Source: JANNHP01 sp031404455
GTDB taxonomy: Bacteria > Planctomycetota > JAJSAM01 > JAJVHW01
Reading direction: 5' to 3'
DNA: 14,852 bases
NCBI GenBank assembly: GCA_031404455.1
Contig: JANNHP010000240.1
Span: 1-14,852 of the forward strand
The notes under the pieces are model-generated. The model was not told where the DNA came from. It saw only the letters and a program-made list of their open reading frames with translations, and made no database searches. The position numbers and the translations under genes were made by a program. The first letter of the stretch is position 1; each line of letters starts with the position of its first letter. Positions 1-6,289 of this stretch are shown here, piece by piece.

Positions 1-1185
1 TTCAACGAGCTGATCTCCGGCGTGCGCAGCGATGTCGCCGTGAAGGTGTTCGGCGACGAGTTCGAACAGCTCGAACGCACCGCGAACGACATCGCCCGCG
101 TGCTCTCGTCCGTTCCCGGCGCGGCCGCGGTCAAGGCCGAGCAGACGAGCGGCCTTCCGGTGCTCACGATCAGCGTCGATCGCGAGGCGATCGCGCGCTA
201 CGGGCTCTCAGTCGCCGACGTGCAGGACGTCGTGGCGATCGCCGTCGGCGGGCGCGGGGCGGGCCAGGTCTTCGAGGGCGACCGCCGGTTCGATCTCGTC
301 GTCCGCCTGCCGGACGAGATGCGCCGCGACCTCTCCGCGATCGGGACGCTGCCGATCCCGCTCCCGGCCGGGATCCGCGAGGCGCACGCGAGTGCCGGTG
401 AGGACGACGTCACCGGACCGCCGTACGTTCCGCTCGGCCTCGTGGCGCGGCTCGACGTGTCCGAGGGTCAGAACCAGGTGGGCCGCGAGAACGGCAAGCG
501 CCGGATCGTCGTGCAGGCGAACGTGCGCGGCCGGGACATCGGCGGCTTCGTCGCGGAGGCCCGCGCCGCCATCGCGCGCGACGTCAAGCTCCCGGCCGGC
601 TACTGGCTCGCCTGGGGCGGCCAGTTCGAGAACCTGGTCGCCGCGCGCGAGCGGCTCTCGATCGTCGTCCCCGCGTGCTTCCTGCTCATCTTCGGCCTGC
701 TCTACGCCACGTTCGGCTCGGTGAAGTACGCGGTGCTCGTGTTCTCCGGGGTCCCGCTCGCCATGACGGGCGGTATCGTCGCGCTCTGGATGCGCGGCAT
801 GCCCTTCTCGATCTCGGCGGGCGTCGGGTTCATCGCACTCTCCGGCGTCGCGGTGCTGAACGGCCTCGTGATGATCACGTTCATCAACCAGCTCCGCGAC
901 GAGGGTGCCGCGCTCGAAGACGGCATCATCCGCGGATCGCTCACGCGATTGCGCCCGGTGCTCATGACGGCACTGGTGGCGTCCTTCGGCTTCGTCCCCA
1001 TGGCGCTCGCAACGGACACCGGCGCCGAGGTCCAGCGTCCGCTCGCGACGGTCGTGATCGGCGGGATCGTCTCGTCCACGCTGCTCACGCTCGTGGTCCT
1101 GCCCGCGATCTACCGCCTCTGGCACCGGGTCGACGAGCCCTCCCCGGCGACCGAGGACGCGATCGACAAGGCCTCGATCGAGTGA
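1..1185 (+). CDS. czcA/cusA: CzcA/CusA-family heavy-metal efflux RND transporter, C-terminal part (5' end outside window)
   Basis: Inner-membrane proton-driven pump of the HME-RND family, which exports divalent or monovalent heavy metals together with a CzcB-like adaptor and an outer-membrane channel. The frame is open from base 1 and reads FNELISGVRSDVAVKVFGDE, a hallmark of this family that lies about two thirds into the usual ~1040-aa protein. The piece seen (394 aa) therefore holds the end of the second periplasmic porter loop and the last five or so membrane helices (hydrophobic runs near bases 660-900 and 955-1110). The TM4 motif that separates Zn/Co/Ni pumps from Cu/Ag pumps is outside the window, so the substrate cannot be read here; the neighbouring Zn/Cd-type ATPase favours divalent metals. 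Its TGA overlaps the GTG start of the next gene (GTGA), so the two are probably co-transcribed and translationally coupled. The family call is very secure. Confidence 0.93.
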   Translation, partial: FNELISGVRSDVAVKVFGDEFEQLERTANDIARVLSSVPGAAAVKAEQTSGLPVLTISVDREAIARYGLSVADVQDVVAIAVGGRGAGQVFEGDRRFDLVVRLPDEMRRDLSAIGTLPIPLPAGIREAHASAGEDDVTGPPYVPLGLVARLDVSEGQNQVGRENGKRRIVVQANVRGRDIGGFVAEARAAIARDVKLPAGYWLAWGGQFENLVAARERLSIVVPACFLLIFGLLYATFGSVKYAVLVFSGVPLAMTGGIVALWMRGMPFSISAGVGFIALSGVAVLNGLVMITFINQLRDEGAALEDGIIRGSLTRLRPVLMTALVASFGFVPMALATDTGAEVQRPLATVVIGGIVSSTLLTLVVLPAIYRLWHRVDEPSPATEDAIDKASIE

Positions 1186-3335
1186 CCGGGCCGACCCCTC
1201 CACGGCTTCGCCTGCGTGTGGAGGGGATGGACTGCGCCGACGAGGTCGCCATCCTCAGGAAGGCGGTCGGCCCGCTCGTCGGAGAGGAGAATCTCCGGTT
1301 CGACGTCCTGCGCGGACGCATGGAAGTGCTGGTTCCTGCTGAAGAGGCGGCCGTCGTCGCCGCTGTTGCCGCGACGGGGATGCGCGCCGTCCGCTGGACG
1401 GCCGGCCCCGCGCCCGACACGGCCGTGCGGCGGCGGAACCTCGTCGTCGCCGGGTCGGCGATCTCGCTCGTCTCGGCGTTCGCGTTCCAGGCGGCCGGGG
1501 CGGGATTCGCCGAGACCCTGTTTCCCGCCGAGGGGATCGCCGCCCAGGCGATCCCGCTTCCGGCGCGCGGGCTCTACCTCGCCGCCGCCGCCGTCGCCGC
1601 GATCGACTTCTTCCCGCGCGCGCTCGCCGCCGCCCGGCGGATGCGGCCGGACATGCACCTCCTGATGTCGCTCGGCACCATTGCGGCGTTCGCGATCGGC
1701 GAGTGGCTCGAAGGCGCGACCGTCGCGTTCCTGTTCGTCCTCGCGCTCGCGATCGAATCGTGGAGCGTCGGCCGGGCGCGGCGCGCCGTCGAGGCGATTC
1801 TCCAGCTCGCTCCGGGCGTCGTCCACTGCATCCGGGCGGACGGCGGCCTCGAGGACGTCGCGCCCGATGCCGTGGGGCCGGGCGCGCGGTTCGTCGTGCG
1901 CCCGGGCGAGCGGACGCCGCTCGACGGCCGCGTCGTCGAGGGGACGAGCGCTGCCGACCAGTCGCAGCTCACGGGAGAGAGTCTCCCTGTGCCGAAGTCT
2001 CCCGGCGACGACGTGTTCGCGGGCTCCATCAACGGCGACGGGGCGCTCGTCGTCGAAGTGACGGCGGCCGCGGAGGACTCCACGGTCGCGCGCATCGCCC
2101 GCATGGTCGAAGAAGCCCAGACGCGGCGCGCGCCGGTCGAACGGTGGGTCGATCGGTTCGCGGCCGTCTACACGCCGCTCGTGATCGGCGCGGCGCTGCT
2201 CGCGGCGGTCCTTCCGCCGCTCGCGGCCGGCGCCGACTGGCGCGAGTCGCTCTATCGCGGCATCGCGCTCCTGGTCATCGCGTGTCCGTGCGCGCTCGTG
2301 ATCTCGGTCCCGGTCAGCCTGGTCGCGGCGCTCGCCGGAGCAGCGCGCCAGGGGCTGATCGTCAAGGGAGCGGACGCGCTCGAACGCGGGGCCGCGGTGC
2401 GCATCGTGGCGCTGGACAAGACGGGCACGCTGACCGAGGGTCAGCCCGCGGTCGTCGTCCTCGAACCGCTGGACGGGCACTCGGAGACGGAGATCCTCGA
2501 GGACCTCGCGGCGCTCGAAGCGCGGTCCGAGCATCCAGTGGCGCACGCGATCCGCGCGCACGTTGCGGCGAAAGGGCTCAGGGTCGCCGCGGCTCCGGAC
2601 CTCACCATCGTGCCGGGGCGCGGCGCCATCGGCACCGTGCGCGGACGCCGTCACTGGGTCGGTTCGCACCGCTACCTGGAGGAACTGGGCGAAGAGACGC
2701 CGGCGGTCCACGCGCGCATGGAGGCGCTGGCCGCGGGCGGCCGGACGGTCGTGTTCGTCGGCGACGACGCGCACGTCTGCGGCCTCGTCGCACTCGCCGA
2801 CGCGCCTCGCGCGAGCGCCGGCCCCGCGCTTCGCGAACTCGCGCAGCTCGGAGTTCGGACCGTGATGCTGACCGGCGACAACGCCGAGACCGCGCGCGAG
2901 ATCGGAAGGACGCTCGGGGTCTCGGACCTGCGCCCCGAACTGCTTCCCGAGGACAAGGTCCGCGTCGTGGAGGATCTCGGACGCGAGGCGCCCGTCGCGA
3001 TGGTCGGCGACGGCGTGAACGACGCGCCCGCCCTCGCGCGCGCGGCCGTCGGCATCGCCTTCGGCCGGCACGCGACCGGCGTCGCGCAGGAGACGGCCGA
3101 CGTCACCGTGCTCTCCGAGGACCTGCGCCGCGTGCCGTGGTTCCTCGCCCACGCGCGCCGCACGCTTCGCATCGTCCGGCAGAACATCGCGTTCGCACTG
3201 ATGGTGAAGGCGGCGTTCGTCGTCCTCGCCGCGACCGGCCACGCCACGCTCTGGGGCGCCGTCGCCGCCGACATGGGCGCGTCCCTCGCCGTCACCCTGA
3301 ACGGTCTGCGGCTGCTGCGGCGGGGACGGACCTGA
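1182..3335 (+). CDS. zntA: P1B-2-type Zn2+/Cd2+/Pb2+-translocating P-type ATPase
   Basis: ATP-driven exporter moving Zn/Cd/Pb from cytoplasm to periplasm; 717 aa with the GTG start at 1182, chosen because it overlaps the upstream TGA and puts the metal-binding domain at the N-terminus. Domains in order: one HMA domain with a single-cysteine motif GMDCADE (C18); the actuator TGES loop (264-267); the membrane metal site CPC (368-370); the phosphorylation motif DKTGT (D412); the SEHPVAHAI nucleotide-binding motif; TGDN; and GDGVNDAP (D610). The last helices carry MVKAAF (K676) and ADMGAS (D697). The 21-residue K-to-D spacing matches the K693/D714 pair of E. coli ZntA, which marks subgroup P1B-2 against the Cu+ pumps. 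Second gene of a metal-efflux operon. The last codons and the stop lie inside a REP-like repeat. A CadA label would be equally fair. Confidence 0.93.
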   Translation: MTGPTPPRLRLRVEGMDCADEVAILRKAVGPLVGEENLRFDVLRGRMEVLVPAEEAAVVAAVAATGMRAVRWTAGPAPDTAVRRRNLVVAGSAISLVSAFAFQAAGAGFAETLFPAEGIAAQAIPLPARGLYLAAAAVAAIDFFPRALAAARRMRPDMHLLMSLGTIAAFAIGEWLEGATVAFLFVLALAIESWSVGRARRAVEAILQLAPGVVHCIRADGGLEDVAPDAVGPGARFVVRPGERTPLDGRVVEGTSAADQSQLTGESLPVPKSPGDDVFAGSINGDGALVVEVTAAAEDSTVARIARMVEEAQTRRAPVERWVDRFAAVYTPLVIGAALLAAVLPPLAAGADWRESLYRGIALLVIACPCALVISVPVSLVAALAGAARQGLIVKGADALERGAAVRIVALDKTGTLTEGQPAVVVLEPLDGHSETEILEDLAALEARSEHPVAHAIRAHVAAKGLRVAAAPDLTIVPGRGAIGTVRGRRHWVGSHRYLEELGEETPAVHARMEALAAGGRTVVFVGDDAHVCGLVALADAPRASAGPALRELAQLGVRTVMLTGDNAETAREIGRTLGVSDLRPELLPEDKVRVVEDLGREAPVAMVGDGVNDAPALARAAVGIAFGRHATGVAQETADVTVLSEDLRRVPWFLAHARRTLRIVRQNIAFALMVKAAFVVLAATGHATLWGAVAADMGASLAVTLNGLRLLRRGRT

Positions 3336-3341
3336 CTTTCG
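3322..3341 (+). repeat. REP-like repeat, left outer copy (overlaps end of the ATPase gene)
   Basis: Reads GGGGACGGACCTGACTTTCG and differs at one base from the consensus given by the copy at 4474-4493. The TGA stop of the P-type ATPase (3333-3335) is part of the repeat. Confidence 0.75.
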
Positions 3342-3361
3342 ATACTTTCGGTACTTTCGGG
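3335..3361 (+). repeat. Three tandem 9-bp units, ACTTTCGRT-like
   Basis: ACTTTCG begins at 3335, 3344 and 3353 with an exact 9-bp period, the separating dinucleotides being AT and GT. The unit equals the 3' end of the REP-like repeat, so it looks like a local expansion of that tail between the two left copies. Confidence 0.7.
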
Positions 3362-3384
3362 GACGGTCCTGGGTTTGACTTTCG
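3359..3384 (+). repeat. REP-like repeat, left inner copy
   Basis: GGGGACGGTCCTG, then a 5-base insertion (GGTTT), then GACTTTCG. It ends five bases before the stop codon of the transposase gene, which reads towards it. Confidence 0.72.
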
Positions 3385-3389
3385 CACGC

Positions 3390-4388
3390 TCACACCTCCG
3401 CCCCGCTGCGGCGCAGCAGCTCCGCGGCGGTGACGCCTGCGGCTCTCAGCACGCCCGGCCCCTTGCGACGACCTCGACTCATCGCGGCCAAGGAGACACC
3501 GAGCGCGGTCGCAACCTCGCCGCTCGGCCAGTAGAGATGATCACAGGCCAGGAACGCCGCCACGGCTCGCGCGCGACTGACCGCGCGGCTGCGGTCGCCG
3601 GCACGGACAGCGACGGGCTTGGCACCCGTGACGGCACACGACGGCCCGATGAGTGCCAGGGGCCCCCATCCGAGGGCGCGCAGCCGGTCGCGGCGCGTGG
3701 CCATGCGCTCCCACCCAACGGCCTCGACGGTGACAGCTGGCGCCGCCCGGGACGGTCCTGCGGACTCGGGCTCGAGCGGCGAATCGACGTCCGGATCGCG
3801 CGGGACCGCGCAGGCGGCGTCCTCCTCGTCCCACGCCCGGACACGGTTCGCGAGGAGCTCGCGAAAGCTGCCCACGGCGCGGCCGCGGGGCGCGTCGAGG
3901 AGGGAGAGCGTCGCGTCGGGGTCGGTCAGTTTCGCGGGCCGGCGACCCGTCACCTCGCCGAAGCTGGACCAGGGGTGACTCTCCAGCGCGTCGAGCGACG
4001 CCACGATCCGGTGATGGATCGGGTTGGCGGTGACGTAGGCGAGGCGGCGCAGCAGCGACGCCGTGTCCGCGCACGGATCCCCGAAGAACCGGTCCTGGAA
4101 GACGGGCCCCCGTCCGCGGTGGAGGCGACGAACTCGGATCGCGATGGCCGTGTTCAGGCGCTGCATCGGCGTCTTCGGCGGGCCGGGGAACCGAACGAGC
4201 ATGTGGAAGTGGTTGACGAGCACGGCCCACCCGAAACACGTCGCACCCTCCTCCTCGAACACGCGGGCGGCGCGCCCGACGACGAACTGCCGGTCGTCGT
4301 CCATCTCGAAGATCGGATCGCCGTCGTGAGCACGGACGATCACGTGGTGGATCGCCCCGGGTTCCCATCTGCGGTGTTTTCGCGGCAT
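3390..4388 (-). CDS. REP-associated tyrosine transposase (RAYT, IS200/IS605 Y1-like)
   Basis: Single-strand DNA endonuclease of the Y1/HUH superfamily, domesticated or semi-domesticated to act on REP repeats; 332 aa from the ATG at 4388. This start gives MPRKHRRWEPGAIHHVIVR, the usual RAYT beginning; an ATG at 4424 would add 12 residues without typical sequence. The metal-binding HUH motif is in VNHFHMLVR (H60, H62). The presumed nucleophile is Y118 in YVTANP, which corresponds to the common YxHLNP motif of the family. GPVFQDRFF and HPWSSFGEV are further family landmarks. The C-terminal ~130 residues hold a DnaA/HTH-like stretch (near GEVATALGVSLAAMSR) that often follows the catalytic domain. 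Catalytic residues are all present, so it may be active. It stands alone on the - strand between metal and heme genes and is flanked by its presumed repeats. Confidence 0.88.
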   Translation of the reverse strand: MPRKHRRWEPGAIHHVIVRAHDGDPIFEMDDDRQFVVGRAARVFEEEGATCFGWAVLVNHFHMLVRFPGPPKTPMQRLNTAIAIRVRRLHRGRGPVFQDRFFGDPCADTASLLRRLAYVTANPIHHRIVASLDALESHPWSSFGEVTGRRPAKLTDPDATLSLLDAPRGRAVGSFRELLANRVRAWDEEDAACAVPRDPDVDSPLEPESAGPSRAAPAVTVEAVGWERMATRRDRLRALGWGPLALIGPSCAVTGAKPVAVRAGDRSRAVSRARAVAAFLACDHLYWPSGEVATALGVSLAAMSRGRRKGPGVLRAAGVTAAELLRRSGAEV

Positions 4389-4433
4389 GACACCAGGTCT
4401 CTCGAGACGGGCGAAAGGCGTCATCGAAAAGTT

Positions 4434-4452
4434 CGAAAGTCAGGACCGTCCC
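4434..4452 (-). repeat. REP-like repeat, right copy 1 (inverted)
   Basis: CGAAAGTCAGGACCGTCCC is the exact reverse complement of the consensus over 19 bases. It lies 46 bases upstream of the transposase start and gives the gene an inverted flank matching the left copies. Confidence 0.78.
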
Positions 4453-4473
4453 GGACTTCCGAGCCTGAAGTTG

Positions 4474-4526
4474 CGAAAGTCAGGACCGTCCCCGGCTCGG
4501 GAGTCGGGGACGGTCCTGGCGAACTT
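4474..4526. repeat. REP-like hairpin pair, right copies 2 and 3
   Basis: The inverted copy 4474-4493 and the forward copy starting at 4506 form a perfect 14-bp stem (4481-4494 with 4505-4518, arms CAGGACCGTCCCCG and CGGGGACGGTCCTG) around a 10-base loop. Head-to-head REP pairs of this kind are the form RAYTs are known to recognise. The pair could also act as a transcription barrier between the transposase and the + strand gene that follows. Confidence 0.75.
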
Positions 4527-4567
4527 CTCTCGCGTCTACGATGCCGCCCAGGTTCGGGGGGAGCGAC

Positions 4568-5110
4568 GTGACGTCTGGCGACGCAGAGGAGCGGTGGCGA
4601 GTTCTCCGGACGTCGCCCTCGATCGCGAGCGCGCTCGCCGAGAGTCCGCACTTCCCCACTCCCTCGTCGGTGTTCGCGCCGATGGTCGGCGGTCTGACGC
4701 GGAGCGCGTTCCTCGCCGGCCTCCTCGTCGTGCAGATGGGACTCGGGAACGCATCCGATCCTCCGGCGCTGTCGTGGGACCGTGAAGCCAACCGGGCGAC
4801 GATCGTGGTCCTCGCCGCCGGGACGGGACTCAGTCTTGTCGGGGCGGTCTGGGGGATCGTCGTCCGGTCACGGTTCCTCCGCGCGCCGCAGATCGCGGTG
4901 CCCGCGGTCGTCGTCGGAACGCGGTTCGACCGTCTCTTCACGCACATGCACCGTTGGCCGCGGTTCTGGATGACGTTCGAATCCGAATGGGCCGGACGCC
5001 GCGAGGAGATCGTGAACTCGGACGCCTTCGCGTACGTCCTCCCGGACGACGTCGGCGTCGCCTGGTTCCGCAACGGCCGGATCCTCGGCTTCCGCAAGGT
5101 CGCCGTCTGA
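4568..5110 (+). CDS. Small membrane protein with DUF2500-like C-terminal domain, function unknown
   Basis: A 180-aa protein. Start GTG 4568 is preferred because GGGGGGAG lies four bases upstream; the in-frame ATG at 4541 (adds 9 residues) has no visible ribosome site and overlaps a TACGAT -10-like hexamer at 4537-4542 that would fit a promoter for the later start. Two hydrophobic segments (about residues 42-60 and 76-98) suggest an inner-membrane protein with a short loop between them. The C-terminal part (about 110-178) contains VGTRFDRLF, FWMTFESEW and DDVGVAWFRNGRILGFRKV, a beta-rich pattern resembling DUF2500, in which a sequence like VTFE..GER is followed by a GDEG..F.G..F strand pair. 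The resemblance is from memory and moderate. It sits between the transposon and hemE, 56 bases before hemE, with no evident functional link to heme synthesis. Confidence 0.7.
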   Translation: MTSGDAEERWRVLRTSPSIASALAESPHFPTPSSVFAPMVGGLTRSAFLAGLLVVQMGLGNASDPPALSWDREANRATIVVLAAGTGLSLVGAVWGIVVRSRFLRAPQIAVPAVVVGTRFDRLFTHMHRWPRFWMTFESEWAGRREEIVNSDAFAYVLPDDVGVAWFRNGRILGFRKVAV

Positions 5111-5133
5111 CCGCGCCGTCCCGGCGAACTCGG

Positions 5134-5169
5134 CATCGCGGCGCCGCCCACTAGAGTGGCGCCGCGATG
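5134..5169 (+). promoter_or_regulatory. Perfect 12-bp inverted repeat enclosing the hemE start codon; -10-like box in its loop
   Basis: CATCGCGGCGCC (5134-5145) and GGCGCCGCGATG (5158-5169) are exact reverse complements around a 12-base loop, and the right arm ends with the hemE ATG. In a read-through RNA this would bury the start codon and the site where a ribosome would bind. The loop contains TAGAGT (5152-5157), nine bases before the ATG, which could be a -10 box for a leaderless transcript; in that case the dyad would act at DNA level. There is no Shine-Dalgarno-like sequence in the gap. Confidence 0.5.
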
Positions 5170-6213
5170 AACCCCCCCACGACCGAACCCCTGATCGTCA
5201 GCGCCCTGCGCGGCAAGCCGACGCCGCGGCGTCCCGTGTGGCTGATGCGGCAGGCCGGGCGCTATCTGCCCGGATACCAGCGCGTGCGTTCGCAGGTGTC
5301 GTTCCTCGACCTCTGCCGGCGGCCGGATCTCTCGGCGGAGGTGTCGCTCGAACCGGTCGAGCGCTTCGGCGTGGACGCGGCGATCGTCTTCAGCGACATC
5401 CTCGTCCCCGTCGCGGCGATGGGCGTGGCGGTCGAGTTCGGCGACGCCGGACCCGTCCTGCCGTCACCCGCGCGCACCGCCGACGACGTCGCTCGTCTCA
5501 CCGAGTTCGACCCGCACGCGAAGACGCCGTGGATCCTCGAGACCATCCAGCGCCTCGTCGCGGCGCTCCCCGCGGAGACGCCCGTGCTCGGCTTCTCGGG
5601 CGCGCCCTTCACCCTCGCGACGTACGCCGTCGAGGGGAAGATGACGAAGGACCTCGTCCACGTGAAGTCGATGCGCTGGCGCGACCCCGAGACGTTCCGC
5701 CGTCTCCTCGACGTGATGGCGCGCTCGACGGTGCCGTATCTCGCGGCGCAGGCCCGGGCCGGCGCACGCGGTCTGCAGGTCTTCGACACGTGGGCCGGTC
5801 AACTCTCGCGCGACGACTGGGAGGAGTTCGCGCTGCCGCCGCTCCGCACGGTGTTCAGCGGCGTGAAGAAGGAACTCGGCGCCGCGTGCCCGCCGCTCGT
5901 CCTCTACAGCCAGGGCACGTCGCCGTGGGCGGAACTGCTCCCGAAGACCGGCGCCGATGCCTACAGCGTGGACTGGCGCATCCCGCTCGGTGACTGGAAG
6001 CGCCGTCTCGGCGGAGCGCCCGTCCAGGGCAACCTCGACCCGACCGCGCTGCACGGCACGCCGGAGAGCGTCCGCGCCGCGACGCGCCGGATGCTCGACT
6101 CGGTCGCGGGCCAGCCGGGCGTCGTCGCGAACCTCGGCCACGGCGTGATCGTCGGGACGCCGCCGGAGAACGTCGCGGCTTTCGTGGACGAGATCAAGCT
6201 CGGCGGCGGTTAG
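5167..6213 (+). CDS. hemE: Uroporphyrinogen III decarboxylase
   Basis: Decarboxylates the four acetate side chains of uroporphyrinogen III to give coproporphyrinogen III in the cytoplasm, without cofactor. 348 aa, normal for the family (about 340-360). The start is fixed by the signature VWLMRQAGRYLP, which begins at residue 24, as expected. Substrate-pocket residues visible: R28 and R32 in that motif, D77 in IVFSDIL (equivalent to the essential Asp86 of the human enzyme), the Tyr in GAPFTLATYAVEG, and the His in NLGHGV near the C-terminus. First of three heme genes in the same direction, with hemN 76 bases downstream. No ribosome-binding site is visible; the start codon lies in a perfect inverted repeat. 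Identification is secure. Confidence 0.97.
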   Translation: MNPPTTEPLIVSALRGKPTPRRPVWLMRQAGRYLPGYQRVRSQVSFLDLCRRPDLSAEVSLEPVERFGVDAAIVFSDILVPVAAMGVAVEFGDAGPVLPSPARTADDVARLTEFDPHAKTPWILETIQRLVAALPAETPVLGFSGAPFTLATYAVEGKMTKDLVHVKSMRWRDPETFRRLLDVMARSTVPYLAAQARAGARGLQVFDTWAGQLSRDDWEEFALPPLRTVFSGVKKELGAACPPLVLYSQGTSPWAELLPKTGADAYSVDWRIPLGDWKRRLGGAPVQGNLDPTALHGTPESVRAATRRMLDSVAGQPGVVANLGHGVIVGTPPENVAAFVDEIKLGGG

Positions 6214-6238
6214 CGGAAGCGTCGTCCCGAGCCTCGCT

Positions 6239-6289
6239 CGTGACTCAGATCACGCAACGCCCGTTCCGGACCCGGATACGATCCCGCCC
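6239..6289 (+). promoter_or_regulatory. Candidate CRP/FNR-type operator and promoter of hemN
   Basis: CGTGA-N6-TCACG (6239-6254) is a symmetric dyad with the half-site sequence and spacing of CRP-type sites (GTGA-N6-TCAC). A -10-like TACGAT lies at 6277-6282. The dyad centre (6246.5) is 41.5 bases upstream of 6288, the classic class II activator position if transcription starts at 6288, and the hemN GTG begins at 6290. No convincing -35 hexamer or Shine-Dalgarno is seen, which fits an activator-dependent and leaderless start. Inferred from pattern only. Confidence 0.45.

Larger units (their letters stand above)
3322..4526. mobile_element. RAYT transposase with flanking REP-like repeats (REPtron-like unit)
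   Basis: A RAYT gene is framed by copies of a repeat close to GGGGACGGTCCTGACTTTCG. Two copies on the left read in the + direction (3322-3341 and 3359-3384). On the right, two read in the - direction (4434-4452 and 4474-4493) and a shorter one in the + direction (4506-4517, extendable to 4526). The innermost pair gives the gene about 19-bp inverted flanks. This layout, a Y1-type transposase next to inverted REP palindromes, is known for RAYTs, which are thought to mobilise REP sequences across a genome. No target-site duplication was identified, and the outer limits are only those of the repeats seen. Confidence 0.75.

Noticed and set aside
1110..3242. A 710-codon open frame antisense to the P-type ATPase
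   Set aside because: Low-complexity Arg/Asp/Glu-rich translation; every conserved ATPase motif is on the other strand.
3322..4526. A CRISPR array, because of regularly repeated ~20-bp sequences
   Set aside because: Repeats change orientation, spacings are unequal and a transposase sits in the middle; there are no uniform spacers and no cas genes.
3375..4571. A 398-codon + strand open frame across the RAYT and its repeats
   Set aside because: It runs through REP repeats and is antisense to a gene with intact HUH and Tyr motifs, so it is a shadow.
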